Shown here: piece by piece, positions 15,554 through 23,627 of the stretch
How positions within the stretch are numbered: position 1 is the stretch's first letter
Layout of the letters: each line of letters starts with the position of its first letter
NCBI GenBank assembly: GCA_000961765.1
Contig: LADT01000040.1
Location: 1 to 58,845 of the forward strand
Length of the DNA stretch: 58,845 nucleotides
DNA from: Clostridiaceae bacterium BRH_c20a
Lineage (GTDB): Bacteria; Bacillota; Peptococcia; Peptococcales; BICA1-8
Direction: 5' to 3'
Translations under genes and position numbers: made by a program
The notes under the pieces: model-generated
Told to the model about the DNA's origin: nothing
Databases searched by the model: none
Seen by the model: the letters and a program-made list of their open reading frames with translations, nothing else

Positions 15554-16234
15554 CTATTCTATATTCAACATTTTTCTCATAAGTTCTTTATCAATCATTC
15601 CACTTTGATTTAATTGTTTAAACTGATTAAAAACATCCTCACTAATATTTGCTCTACCCCAAAACATTTTTTTCTTATCTTCGGACATAATCGGTATAAT
15701 CAAATATTTGTTTCTATCTACAATAAAATATCTGAAATATTTTTCATATTCATTACCGCTTATACCCATATCTGCATTATCTATTAAATCATATGAAAAC
15801 ACCATTTCTTGACTTGGTTTAGGTAACTTATCATGTTCAATTAATTCAGCATCTAATACGCTAATAGTTTTAAAGAGCTTGGATATTGCATTTTTATCGG
15901 CAATTATTTTTCTTCTCAACATTAACTCTTGGACTTGCTTTTCAATTTCATCTAGTTCTCTTTGGTCCTCATCACTTATTTCTCCTTTTTCTCTAATTCT
16001 TGTTCTAATAACATTTGCTGGTTGAGATACCTCTTCTAATTCACTTATTGATTCTGGAGTATTTATTATCATTAAATCAGGAACCTTGATAAAATTTAGT
16101 TTAATTATTTTGTTTCCAACACCAGTTAAATTATCTTTATTTGAATTTTGAGGATTATCTATAACTTTTGAACAGGCAGCAAATACAAAAAGTGTACTTA
16201 ACATGAAAATACATATAAAAATTTTTTTACCCAT
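15554..16234 (-). CDS. Lipoprotein, hypothetical, cassette-borne
   Basis: A 226-aa predicted lipoprotein. Residues 1-20 are a type II signal peptide with lipobox FAAC. The mature part is charged, with no recognised domain; it contains a helical stretch rich in Glu/Arg (REKGEISDEDQRELDEIEKQ). GGAGG precedes the ATG. The gene is flanked by attC-like elements B and D whose outer bases are complementary, so it appears to form one complete cassette of about 0.8 kb. Confidence 0.6.
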   Translation of the reverse strand: MGKKIFICIFMLSTLFVFAACSKVIDNPQNSNKDNLTGVGNKIIKLNFIKVPDLMIINTPESISELEEVSQPANVIRTRIREKGEISDEDQRELDEIEKQVQELMLRRKIIADKNAISKLFKTISVLDAELIEHDKLPKPSQEMVFSYDLIDNADMGISGNEYEKYFRYFIVDRNKYLIIPIMSEDKKKMFWGRANISEDVFNQFKQLNQSGMIDKELMRKMLNIE

Positions 16235-16298
16235 ATATCCTCCAAATTTTATTTTTAAAACTGCTTTTATATTTAAAAACTATAAAGCGAGCTATGAC

Positions 16299-16426
16299 AG
16301 ATAACGTCCCCGCCATTCCCGACGCTCAATCAACTTCAACGCCTTACTCAATAATGGTGATTGTGGTCCGGCATGCTCCCTGATTACACTATACCGGACC
16401 CGTAAGTTGGAATGGACGTGTTATCC
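16299..16426 (-). repeat. attC-like element B (128 bp)
   Basis: Minus-strand reading: starts GGATAAC, ends GTTATCT. Nested pairs are AAC/GTT, GTCC/GGAC and ATTCC/GGAAT, then an internal GGTCCGG...CCGGACC hairpin and a CAATCA...TGATTG hairpin. In element A the last pair is CTCACC/GGTGAG at the same place, so pairing is kept although sequence differs. Confidence 0.6.
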
Positions 16427-16490
16427 GTAGCTACGACAGATAGATTCTTGCAAAATTATATTCATATTTCGTTTACCTCAATACGATGGC

Positions 16491-16691
16491 TTAATTAAGT
16501 TTATTATTTATCAACCAGGACATCATGTAAAAAAACAATATTAAACCTACTCCCCAAGAAAGGGTTTTAATGACTTTTTCTTCCCACAGTTTCTTCTTCA
16601 TTTGATTTGAACTATCTAATTTATCATTGAGCATTGCTTTTGCGGAATCCTCATTACGAGTCCAGTCCCATGGTTCTCTCCCCATACCCAT
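16491..16691 (-). CDS. Small single-pass membrane protein, hypothetical
   Basis: A 66-aa protein. The N-terminal half is charged (REPWDWTRNEDSAKAMLNDK); one membrane helix lies at about residues 43-62 (LSWGVGLILFFYMMSWLI). It ends 64 nt from attC-like element B, so it may be the next cassette of the same array. Its upstream boundary cannot be found and is probably lost beside the IS3 remnant. No family recognised. Confidence 0.5.
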   Translation of the reverse strand: MGMGREPWDWTRNEDSAKAMLNDKLDSSNQMKKKLWEEKVIKTLSWGVGLILFFYMMSWLINNKLN

Positions 16692-16786
16692 AAAAAAACA
16701 TCTCTAAATCAGAATTAAAAATTGGATAGTGTAAAAACTTATCACCAATATTTGCACATTTCTTTACTTAAATCTTACCTTCGTAA

Positions 16787-16915
16787 TTATTTGTACCGAA
16801 GCTCTTTGGTAATTCTATCGCCCATGGCATAGCCTACAACATCTTTAGTGCATATATCCTTGACTATTGCTGTATAAAGCCAGCCTTCTCCATTGTACTA
16901 TCTTTAGCCTCAACT
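16787..16915 (-). pseudogene. IS3-family transposase (OrfB) remnant
   Basis: In the 16692-17119 gap the minus strand reads EGWLYTAIVKDICTKDVVGY and AMGDRITKELRYK. These match the rve integrase core of IS3/IS150-type OrfB around the second catalytic Asp. It is bounded by stops and frame changes, and no terminal repeats were found. Remaining traces may extend to about 16980. It marks an old insertion at the edge of the cassette region. Confidence 0.6.
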
Positions 16916-17119
16916 ATTTAGTCATTCCCAAGCATCTTTTAATAATAACCATTTTCTCCAAGCAAAACATTACATTTTATGTTAAAATTCCCCTTAAATT
17001 CCTATTTTCCTGCCTTAGAATACAAATAATTTGGTGTTTATAAAGGTTTTGATAAAAGAGCCTTGCTTTAATGCAAAAATTAAAGAGGATATTCGATAAA
17101 AACCGTTTATCCCCTTCAA

Positions 17120-17791
17120 TCAAAGCATATTAAACATCCTCATGCCAATGATTATTATTGCACTGTCCGCCAAGATGTGTACGAGCCATGAGTTTATAAA
17201 GTTCTCGGTCTTTGTATCAAGCCAGTTGAAGATAATACCTACGCTTATCAATCCAAAAAGGGCAAGCCCTATGAGGATTGGATTGAACCATGTCTTGAAA
17301 ATTGATATGTGATACACACCGAACAATAATGATGAATAAATATACGCGAGTTTTTTAGAGCCTAGATTAAAAAGATTGAGGAAAATAAATCCTCTGAAGA
17401 AATATTCCTCTAAAAATGAATTACCAAAGGTTATATAAAGTCCGACAAAAATAAAGTTTGAAGGGGTGACTTTAGACTTGGACTGGAGCTCTTGTGCGAT
17501 TCTATTGAAATCAATATATCCTCTAAGTACGAAATACGATGCTATTATCACTAAAAAGGACCATGCACCAAAAATCAACCCAAGCTTAAACGTAGATGGT
17601 TCAATCCTTCTGTTACTCAAAATATCCTTAATACTGGATTTTTTAACAAATTTTAAATATATCCAGGGTATAACTGTAAACAATATCAACTTTGCAATGG
17701 TTTTGGTTATATAGTCAACAGCAAGGACCTGCTCGATTATATACAGTATTATGCAGGCTGCAAGGGAAACTCCAATTATATATGCTTTCAT
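17120..17791 (-). CDS. CPBP family intramembrane glutamic endopeptidase
   Basis: A 223-aa membrane protein with about seven hydrophobic segments and the CPBP (Abi/CAAX protease) motifs: LEEYFFRGF (EExxxR, about 128-134), LLFGVYHISIF (FxxxH) and WLVHILADS (His near the C-terminus). Family members cleave within the membrane and are linked to bacteriocin self-immunity and protein processing. GGAGG precedes the ATG. It is a single gene with no bacteriocin peptide recognised beside it. Confidence 0.85.
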   Translation of the reverse strand: MKAYIIGVSLAACIILYIIEQVLAVDYITKTIAKLILFTVIPWIYLKFVKKSSIKDILSNRRIEPSTFKLGLIFGAWSFLVIIASYFVLRGYIDFNRIAQELQSKSKVTPSNFIFVGLYITFGNSFLEEYFFRGFIFLNLFNLGSKKLAYIYSSLLFGVYHISIFKTWFNPILIGLALFGLISVGIIFNWLDTKTENFINSWLVHILADSAIIIIGMRMFNML

Positions 17792-18003
17792 AAGTTATTT
17801 CCTCCAATAAAGTTCCTGTCATTCTTTTATGAACAAATACTGCACCTCTATACAAATTGTACAATAAAGCTCTGAGATTTCTCAACTTTTACTTATATAA
17901 ACATCTTCGTTACTGACTTCATACTGTGCATATCCAATTTTGAAGGGACAAGAAGCCAGATTATCGTCCCAATATAAAGAAGTCCAGGAATTTCCCGGAC
18001 TTC

Positions 18004-18481
18004 TTATGTTACATTAATACCCTGCCTTACCATTAAATTATTTGGATTAACACTAGGATTAGCCATGATTAGTTCATTTGTGGGATATCTAGCTTTTTTG
18101 TATTGGAAGTGTTCTCTTTCTCTTTTCACAGACATTTGATGCATATTTTTAAAAGTCTCCGGGCCCTCATATTTTCCCTTAGGTCTTATAAGCTTAAAGT
18201 TATTTGCATTGACTTCTCCTGATACAAGCTGTTCTCCTAATCCATATACATAATTACCGGTCATACTTACATGACTGCCTGTAATAGGATAAGCGGTAAA
18301 TAATACACCTGGAAATTTCAGAGTGGACCATAAGCTGTATGACTACCGCTATCTGATGAGTATGAATCATACCTTGAACAGAGCTGTAAGCCTTTACTCT
18401 CTCTGACTCTCTTGATCTCATAAAAACGATCAGTAAACTTCCAATTATATGGAAGTCCATTGATTGTTTTTATTAGTTTGG
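18004..18481 (-). pseudogene. Frameshifted hypothetical gene
   Basis: Two overlapping minus frames read as one protein. The upstream frame gives KLIKTINGLPYNWKFTDRFY and later YDSYSSDSGSHTAYGPL to a stop near 18320. The downstream frame continues GVLFTAYPITGSHVSMTGNY, LVSGEVNANNFKLIRPKGKY and so on to TAA. The joint needs a frameshift at about 18310-18330, and the N-terminus has no start codon after an in-frame stop. The family is not recognised. Confidence 0.45.
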
Positions 18482-18502
18482 CATTACATTAACAAAGCTT
18501 TT

Positions 18503-18805
18503 CTAATTAAAAAATAAAGGGAAAGTAAATGTTACGAAAGCTGCCCAAAATCCGTAGACCGGCAAATACTTAGTAACGGCATCTTGGATTGTTGAAGGTC
18601 CGGTTTTGTTTTGTAGAAAACCCATATAGGAGAGCATAATCCAAATTAGATTTGCCCAGATAAGTATGTTTACGCCTAAAACAGCAAGTCTGTTGGGCGT
18701 AATCCCATAAGAAGAGAGCCTGAACACTATGGCTGATAAAGCCACACTGTCAATGATAAGAGCAAGAACAATTAGGGCAAAATTTATATAATCAGAAATG
18801 TTCAC
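18503..18805 (-). CDS. Small membrane protein, possibly the C-terminal part of a DUF4153-like protein
   Basis: A 100-aa protein with three hydrophobic helices. The segment RLSSYGITPNRLAVLGVNIL resembles the conserved YGxTxNR region of DUF4153-type membrane proteins, which are several times longer, so this is probably a truncated copy. It starts at ATG but no strong ribosome binding site is present. It lies in the decayed stretch between the cassettes and the arsenic cluster. Confidence 0.45.
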   Translation of the reverse strand: MNISDYINFALIVLALIIDSVALSAIVFRLSSYGITPNRLAVLGVNILIWANLIWIMLSYMGFLQNKTGPSTIQDAVTKYLPVYGFWAAFVTFTFPLFFN

Positions 18806-18924
18806 TTATTTATTGTTGATTTGATTTTAACACACATTTTATTGCCTTACAATAAATTATTATTATTTTACATTATTTTATTGTTGTTATTGTTATAGAA
18901 ATGTCCTTTTATTTTAGACAAAGA

Positions 18925-18955
18925 TAAAAAGCATTCCTCCTTACAAAGAAATGCT
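18925..18955 (-). terminator. Terminator of the ars operon
   Basis: On the minus strand AGCATT...AATGCT is followed by TTTTT. It is about 160 nt after arsC. The rest of the 18806-19117 gap holds one more hairpin and no gene. Confidence 0.55.
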
Positions 18956-18985
18956 CTATAACTTTAAACTATTCAATTTATAACT

Positions 18986-19012
18986 TTCAACTAACCTGCC
19001 TCGTTAGTTGAA
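18986..19012. repeat. Perfect 10-bp hairpin
   Basis: TTCAACTAAC-ctgcctc-GTTAGTTGAA. It has no T run typical of a terminator on either strand. The arm TTTCAACTAAC is identical to the outer bases at the D boundary (15396-15406) of the cassette region. Confidence 0.5.
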
Positions 19013-19117
19013 TAAAAAACGATGTTTATTTCGTGATAATCAGACTTATTTAATCTAAATGTTTTTTTTAGTCTAAAAGAATATTTTCTTTTAGAACAAG
19101 AGAAAAGGAAACCCGCT

Positions 19118-19528
19118 CTATAGCTCACCATTTTTTACCCTTTTAATCAAATTCTCTACTTTCTCCTTGATAAGTTCCCTTGTGTTTCTATATCCTTCAA
19201 TGGGTCCCCCAGAGGGGTCCTCTAATCCCCAATCTTCACGGTGCTTTGAGGGAACATAGGGACATTCTACATTACAACCCATAGTTATAATAATATCTAA
19301 TTCTGGTGGTATATCAGTTAATAGCTTCGGTCGATGACCACTCATATCAATACCCATTTCTTCCATCACCTGTACTGCTCCTGGTTTAACTTCGGGGTAA
19401 TTTTCAGTTCCAGCCGAATAAGCTTCTAAATGATCACTTCCTAAATACTTTGCCCAAGCTTCCGCCATTTGTGAACGGCAAGAATTATGAACACAAACAA
19501 AAGCAACCTTTCTTTTTATAATAAACAC
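19118..19528 (-). CDS. arsC: Arsenate reductase, thioredoxin-coupled (LMW-PTP fold)
   Basis: A 136-aa cytosolic enzyme reducing arsenate to arsenite. The P-loop CVHNSCRSQMAEA holds the nucleophilic Cys and Arg (CX5R). The redox Cys pair is in MGCNVECPYVP, and DWGLEDPSGG supplies the catalytic Asp. The start is uncertain: the GTG at 19528 overlaps the AAGGGGG site, and the conserved part begins five codons later. It follows arsR by 18 nt. Confidence 0.92.
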   Translation of the reverse strand: MFIIKRKVAFVCVHNSCRSQMAEAWAKYLGSDHLEAYSAGTENYPEVKPGAVQVMEEMGIDMSGHRPKLLTDIPPELDIIITMGCNVECPYVPSKHREDWGLEDPSGGPIEGYRNTRELIKEKVENLIKRVKNGEL

Positions 19529-19546
19529 CCCCTTTATATTTTTATA

Positions 19547-19915
19547 TTATTTTTTTAATTTTTCTTTTTTATCCTTAATTCTTTCATTGGAATCTATATT
19601 TAATAATCTTTGAAATTCTTCTTCATATCCTTCTAAACCTTTTAAATCTGCATCAAGGAATGCTAGGAACTGATTCCATAACCGATGAAGTCTTTCTTTA
19701 TCTAAGGAATAATATACCCAGTATCCTTCTTTACTTTCTTTCACCAGTTCAGCGTCCTTAAGTATTTTTAGGTGCTGGGATACTCTAGGCTGCAGCATAT
19801 CTAATATTTCACTTAATTCACATACGCACATACTTTGCACTGAAAGCATTTTAATAATTTTTAATCTTGTTGGTTCTCCTAGGGCCTTAAATGCTTTATA
19901 TATGTTTTTTTCCAC
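19547..19915 (-). CDS. arsR: ArsR-family repressor
   Basis: A 122-aa winged-helix metalloregulator. The As(III)-binding CxC is in SMCVCELSEIL at the start of the recognition region, next to LQPRVSQHLKILKDAELV. It starts at GTG with GGGAGGG upstream. It represses its own operon until arsenite binds. The palindrome upstream is the likely operator. Confidence 0.92.
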   Translation of the reverse strand: MEKNIYKAFKALGEPTRLKIIKMLSVQSMCVCELSEILDMLQPRVSQHLKILKDAELVKESKEGYWVYYSLDKERLHRLWNQFLAFLDADLKGLEGYEEEFQRLLNIDSNERIKDKKEKLKK

Positions 19916-19948
19916 ATTTCACCCTCCCTAAATACAAAAACCATTTTA

Positions 19949-19981
19949 CTATATAATAATATTATTTTTATTATTGTTCAA
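19949..19981 (-). promoter_or_regulatory. arsR promoter and operator
   Basis: Minus strand: TTGAAC, 17 nt, TATTAT, with the perfect palindrome AATAATATTATT (19955-19966) overlapping the -10 region. ArsR-family operators are AT-rich imperfect palindromes of this sort. Confidence 0.55.
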
Positions 19982-20009
19982 GTTTTATACTTAAAAGCCC
20001 TTTTTTACC

Positions 20010-21179
20010 TTATCCGACAATACTACCAAAAATCATACCGCTGATTGTTGCCATAATTACGACTAGTGTAACATAAGTTACTGTCTTCTTCGTACCCATG
20101 ACACTTCTAATTACTAACATGTTAGGTAAGCTCAATGCGGGTCCTGCTAGTAACAATGCTAATACTGGTCCCTTGCCCATACCGGCCCCCATCAAGCCTT
20201 GAATAATAGGTACTTCTGTCAATGTGGCAAAATACATAAAGGCTCCTACAATTGAGGCAGTGAAATTTGCTGCTAAGGAATTGCCACCTACAATAGATGA
20301 TATCCAGGCTGCTGGTATTATGCCACCATTTGTATTTGGACGACCCATTAAGAACCCGGCCACTAATACACCAACTAAAAGTAGCGGGAGAATTTTTTGA
20401 GCAAAATCCCAGGAAGATTCAACCCATAGCCTTAATTCCTCTGTAGTAAACCAGCGAATAAGCATATAAGCGAGAATTGCCAATAAGGCAAAGGTTATAG
20501 GCCAGTGGACCTTATATACCGCATACCAAAAGCCTTCTGGAGATTGGGGCATAGCCCAGGCAGCAAAAATCAGAATGAATACGAGATTTGCAAAGTATAA
20601 TAAGTTTTGCCAGCCGCTTCTTCTTTCTTCTTCTTCAAAGCCGCCAAACTCTACGCCTTCTCTTTCAGCATCTTCCTTGCCATAAATTAAAGCCATTATT
20701 AACCCAATAATTATCGCAAATACTACTGCACCAATGGCTCGGGCTACACCTAATTCCCAGCCAAGAACACGAGCGGTAAGAATTATAGCTAAAACATTTA
20801 TTGCCGGTCCAGAATAGAGAAAAGCAACAGCAGGACCTATACCGGCACCTCTTTTATATATACCGGCAAAAAGGGGCAGAACTGTACAGGAGCAAACCGC
20901 TAAAACTGTTCCTGATACAGAAGCTACTGAATAAGACAACCACTTTTTTGCACTTGATCCGAAATATTTTAATACGGCATTTTGAGAAACAAAGATAGCA
21001 ATAGCTCCAGCGATAAAAAAAGCTGGTATTAAGCAAAACAAGACATGCTCTCGTGCATAATCTCCTAACATTTTAAAAGCTTCTAAAGTAGCTACTTCTA
21101 CCCGTGGATTGCTAAAAGGTATTAAATAAGCGGCTAGAAAAACGCTTAAGTACAAAACAAATTTTTGCCACTCTTTCAC
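20010..21179 (-). CDS. Permease of the DUF318/ArsP-like family
   Basis: A 389-aa membrane protein with about ten helices. A cysteine cluster CSCTVLPLFAGIYKRGAGIG and the conserved FLYSGPAINVLAI match the YraQ/ArsP permease family, some of which export organoarsenicals or arsenite. The start is taken at GTG 21179, 6 nt after GGAGGAG; the TTG at 21194 overlaps that site. A 7-bp hairpin (GGAACGG/CCGTTCC, 21202-21223) lies in its leader. It is the first gene of the permease-arsR-arsC run. Confidence 0.8.
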   Translation of the reverse strand: MKEWQKFVLYLSVFLAAYLIPFSNPRVEVATLEAFKMLGDYAREHVLFCLIPAFFIAGAIAIFVSQNAVLKYFGSSAKKWLSYSVASVSGTVLAVCSCTVLPLFAGIYKRGAGIGPAVAFLYSGPAINVLAIILTARVLGWELGVARAIGAVVFAIIIGLIMALIYGKEDAEREGVEFGGFEEEERRSGWQNLLYFANLVFILIFAAWAMPQSPEGFWYAVYKVHWPITFALLAILAYMLIRWFTTEELRLWVESSWDFAQKILPLLLVGVLVAGFLMGRPNTNGGIIPAAWISSIVGGNSLAANFTASIVGAFMYFATLTEVPIIQGLMGAGMGKGPVLALLLAGPALSLPNMLVIRSVMGTKKTVTYVTLVVIMATISGMIFGSIVG

Positions 21180-21260
21180 TTTAATCTCCTCCAATTTTTG
21201 CGGAACGGCGAGAGCACCGTTCCCTACTATATAATTATATACTTATATGGTATTGTTTTA

Positions 21261-21284
21261 AAAACATCCTATCACGGATGTTTT
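21261..21284 (-). terminator. Terminator after the small thioredoxin gene
   Basis: AAAACATCC-tatcac-GGATGTTTT, 9-bp stem, with T residues on either side; it separates the thioredoxin transcript from the permease gene. Confidence 0.8.
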
Positions 21285-21292
21285 TAAAACAA

Positions 21293-21532
21293 TTACATAG
21301 AAGCTGTGATAATTTTTGTTACTTCTGCTTTAGATGGCACTTTTCCAGTCGATTTTACTTTTCCATCAATTATTAATCCAGGTGTCATCAAAATCCCTGT
21401 TTTAGCAATTTCATTGATATCACTCATTTTTTTGATAACTGCATCCACCTTAATATCACCTACAGCTTCTCTGGCAATTTCCTCAAGCTTTTTACACTTG
21501 GCACAACCTGTGCCAACGATTGTTATTTCCAT
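21293..21532 (-). CDS. Small thioredoxin-like protein
   Basis: A 79-aa redox protein of the archaeal-type thioredoxin family (MTH895-like): GTGCAKCKKLEEIAREA holds the CxxC, and MTPGLIIDGKVKSTGKVPS supplies the cis-Pro loop. In arsenic clusters such proteins sit next to a CcdA homologue and a DUF318 permease, as here. It probably passes electrons from CcdA to ArsC or another partner. AAGGAG precedes the ATG. Confidence 0.85.
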   Translation of the reverse strand: MEITIVGTGCAKCKKLEEIAREAVGDIKVDAVIKKMSDINEIAKTGILMTPGLIIDGKVKSTGKVPSKAEVTKIITASM

Positions 21533-21660
21533 GATTTCAAAACTCCTTTTTAAAAATTATATAACAGGAAGTACAGCCAAATATCCATATAATTAAATAC
21601 TTATGTAGTAATGGTAGCACTTTGATTTAATATATGCAAGATATAAAATATTCGGCCACC

Positions 21661-22353
21661 TTAAAATCCCAAATAAAACATATAAAATGCTAGCATTAAA
21701 ATTGCTCCGCCCATTGCATATTTTAAAACTTCACTAAATGCTCCGTACTTATTACTTGACGTAAGTTTCTTTACAAAACCAATTGATGTTCCTGCTATAA
21801 TTACTAGAACACTATGACCAATTGAATAAAGTAACAAAAGCAATATACCCCATGCAACATTACCACTTTTGGCAACGATTCCAAGTAATATAACAAGTAC
21901 CGGTGTTGCACATGGAGAAGAAAATACCCCGCCTAAAATTCCTGCAATAAATGCCCCAATGTAGCCTTTTTTGGTATTTTTACTTGATAGATATGTGGAA
22001 GGGATAAAATTATACACCTCCCATATTTGCAGTGCCATTAGGACCATTAGAACGCCTAATGCAATATACCACCAACTGCTGGATGTGCCCATAAGCTTAC
22101 CTAGCATTGAAGCAATTGTCCCAAGGGCGGTAAATGTTACTGCCATTCCCATAGCGAATGTTAATGATAAACGAAACGCCCTTCTGGGGTCATTGTTTCC
22201 AGTACCTCCTACATAACCGATAACAAGGGGTACACTAGATAAGGCGCAAGGTGTAACAGAGGTTAGGACCCCCGCAAGCAATGCAATGAGGGGTGCAAGC
22301 CAAATGCTCTGTGAAATGAGCTGTGATAATATTTCCAGCCACTGATCTATCAT
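21661..22353 (-). CDS. CcdA/DsbD-type transmembrane thiol-disulfide carrier
   Basis: A 230-aa membrane protein with six helices. One redox Cys is in GVLTSVTPCALSSVPLV and the other in GVFSSPCATPVLVILLG, the standard CcdA pair. It transfers reducing equivalents across the membrane, probably to the small thioredoxin encoded next. Its ATG overlaps the TGA of a short upstream reading frame (ATGA), a sign of former translational coupling. Confidence 0.85.
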   Translation of the reverse strand: MIDQWLEILSQLISQSIWLAPLIALLAGVLTSVTPCALSSVPLVIGYVGGTGNNDPRRAFRLSLTFAMGMAVTFTALGTIASMLGKLMGTSSSWWYIALGVLMVLMALQIWEVYNFIPSTYLSSKNTKKGYIGAFIAGILGGVFSSPCATPVLVILLGIVAKSGNVAWGILLLLLYSIGHSVLVIIAGTSIGFVKKLTSSNKYGAFSEVLKYAMGGAILMLAFYMFYLGF

Positions 22354-22466
22354 TCCTCCAACCCCATTTCTCTAAATACGTCAAGTATCATTTTCTCAGT
22401 CATGCCACCATTTTTTAAATTATCATAACTAAATTGTAATGTACTTATTTCTGAGGCGCAAGCCTT
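22350..22466 (-). pseudogene. 3' remnant of an unidentified gene coupled to ccdA
   Basis: The minus frame reads KACASEISTLQFSYDNLKNG then MTEKMILDVFREMGLEE and stops inside the ccdA start (ATGA). No start codon with a good site precedes the fragment before an in-frame TAA. It is likely the 3' end of a former upstream gene, or a 17-residue leader peptide from the internal ATG. Confidence 0.35.
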
Positions 22467-22676
22467 TTATACTTTATTTTCCAAATGCATATTATAAAAA
22501 ACGTACCTTATTAATAAATAAGGAATTTATTCTTGAAGAGAAAGCTCATGAATTAATGACTTCTACAAATAGTTTTTTGTACTTGTATTGCCAAAAGCCG
22601 TTTTTCGGAATAATATATTAATGGGTAATGCATAGAGCATATTCATATATGTCATTTTATGAAGGGGTAATAAACT

Positions 22677-23588
22677 ATGGATAATCTGGAAGCAACTTTT
22701 TATGTTTTTATTTATATTGCGGGAGAGTTGGCCCTTTTATTTATCGTCATTTCTTTTTTAATAGGTCTCCTGCAAGAGTATATTCCACCAGATAAAATAC
22801 AAAAAGTATTAGGTGGACAGCGCTATCCTATCGTTAACAATATTTTCGGTACTATTTTTGGTGCTTTGACACCCTTTTGTTCTTGTTCAACAATACCAAT
22901 TACTGTCGGACTATTAAACGGAGGAGCCCCCTTTGGAGCAGCTATGTCTTTTTTAATTGCCTCCCCTTTGTTAAACCCCGTTATTATTGCCCTTTTGCTT
23001 TCGTTGTTAGGTTTAAAAATTACAATTATCTACTTTTCTATTGTTTTTCTAGCTTCTGTTCTTACTGGAGTAATCTGGCAAAAAATGAACTTACAGCAGG
23101 AAATAAAAGAAGGTATTATTCAAAGCACTAGCTGCTGTGATTGTTCCCCTGTTGGCATTGCAGAAACAACAACAAATAAACAGAAAATTTCCAAAGCCTT
23201 TAAAGGAGCATGGAAATTATTTGCACAAATGCTGCCTTGGCTATTAGTTGGCGCCGCAATAGGAGCTGTGATTTATAGTTATATTCCCGAAGAATTAATT
23301 GTTAAAGTTGCAGGTCCAAATAATCCTTTCTCCGTTCCTATAGCAGCCGTTGTAGGTATACCAATGTACATAAGAGCTTCTACAATGCTACCCATTAGTA
23401 CAGTATTACTGGCAAAAGGTATGAATATAGGGGCTATCATGGCATTAATTATTGGAGGCTCCGGTGCCAGCCTACCGGAAGTTTCTCTTTTAAGCGCCAT
23501 ATTTAAGAAAAAATTTATTATAATTTTTGTTCTCACTATCTTCTTCTGGGCAACCTTTGCCGGGATATTATTTAATATTTTAATTTAA
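22677..23588 (+). CDS. Permease, DUF318/YraQ family
   Basis: A 303-aa membrane protein with about eight helices. PFCSCSTIPITVGLLNGGAP carries the family's CSC motif, followed by FLIASPLLNPVIIALLL. A loop about residues 150-160 carries CCDCS, a possible metal- or arsenic-binding site. It is a second, diverged relative of the permease at 20010. It is divergent from the ccdA-thioredoxin genes and forms an operon with the PadR regulator 39 nt downstream. Confidence 0.8.
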   Translation: MDNLEATFYVFIYIAGELALLFIVISFLIGLLQEYIPPDKIQKVLGGQRYPIVNNIFGTIFGALTPFCSCSTIPITVGLLNGGAPFGAAMSFLIASPLLNPVIIALLLSLLGLKITIIYFSIVFLASVLTGVIWQKMNLQQEIKEGIIQSTSCCDCSPVGIAETTTNKQKISKAFKGAWKLFAQMLPWLLVGAAIGAVIYSYIPEELIVKVAGPNNPFSVPIAAVVGIPMYIRASTMLPISTVLLAKGMNIGAIMALIIGGSGASLPEVSLLSAIFKKKFIIIFVLTIFFWATFAGILFNILI

Positions 23589-23627
23589 ATTTTATTTATC
23601 AAAAATATATAGAGAGGTATTTTTATA

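Noticed and set aside
13318-16426. Simple MITE or IS-derived repeats instead of attC
   Set aside because: MITEs have fixed ends; here the outer bases differ from copy to copy but pair with the adjacent cassette start, which a MITE model does not predict. It stays the main alternative.
22439-22621. 60-aa plus-strand ORF before the second permease
   Set aside because: No start site of quality, and the minus strand of the same region carries a better-supported gene remnant.
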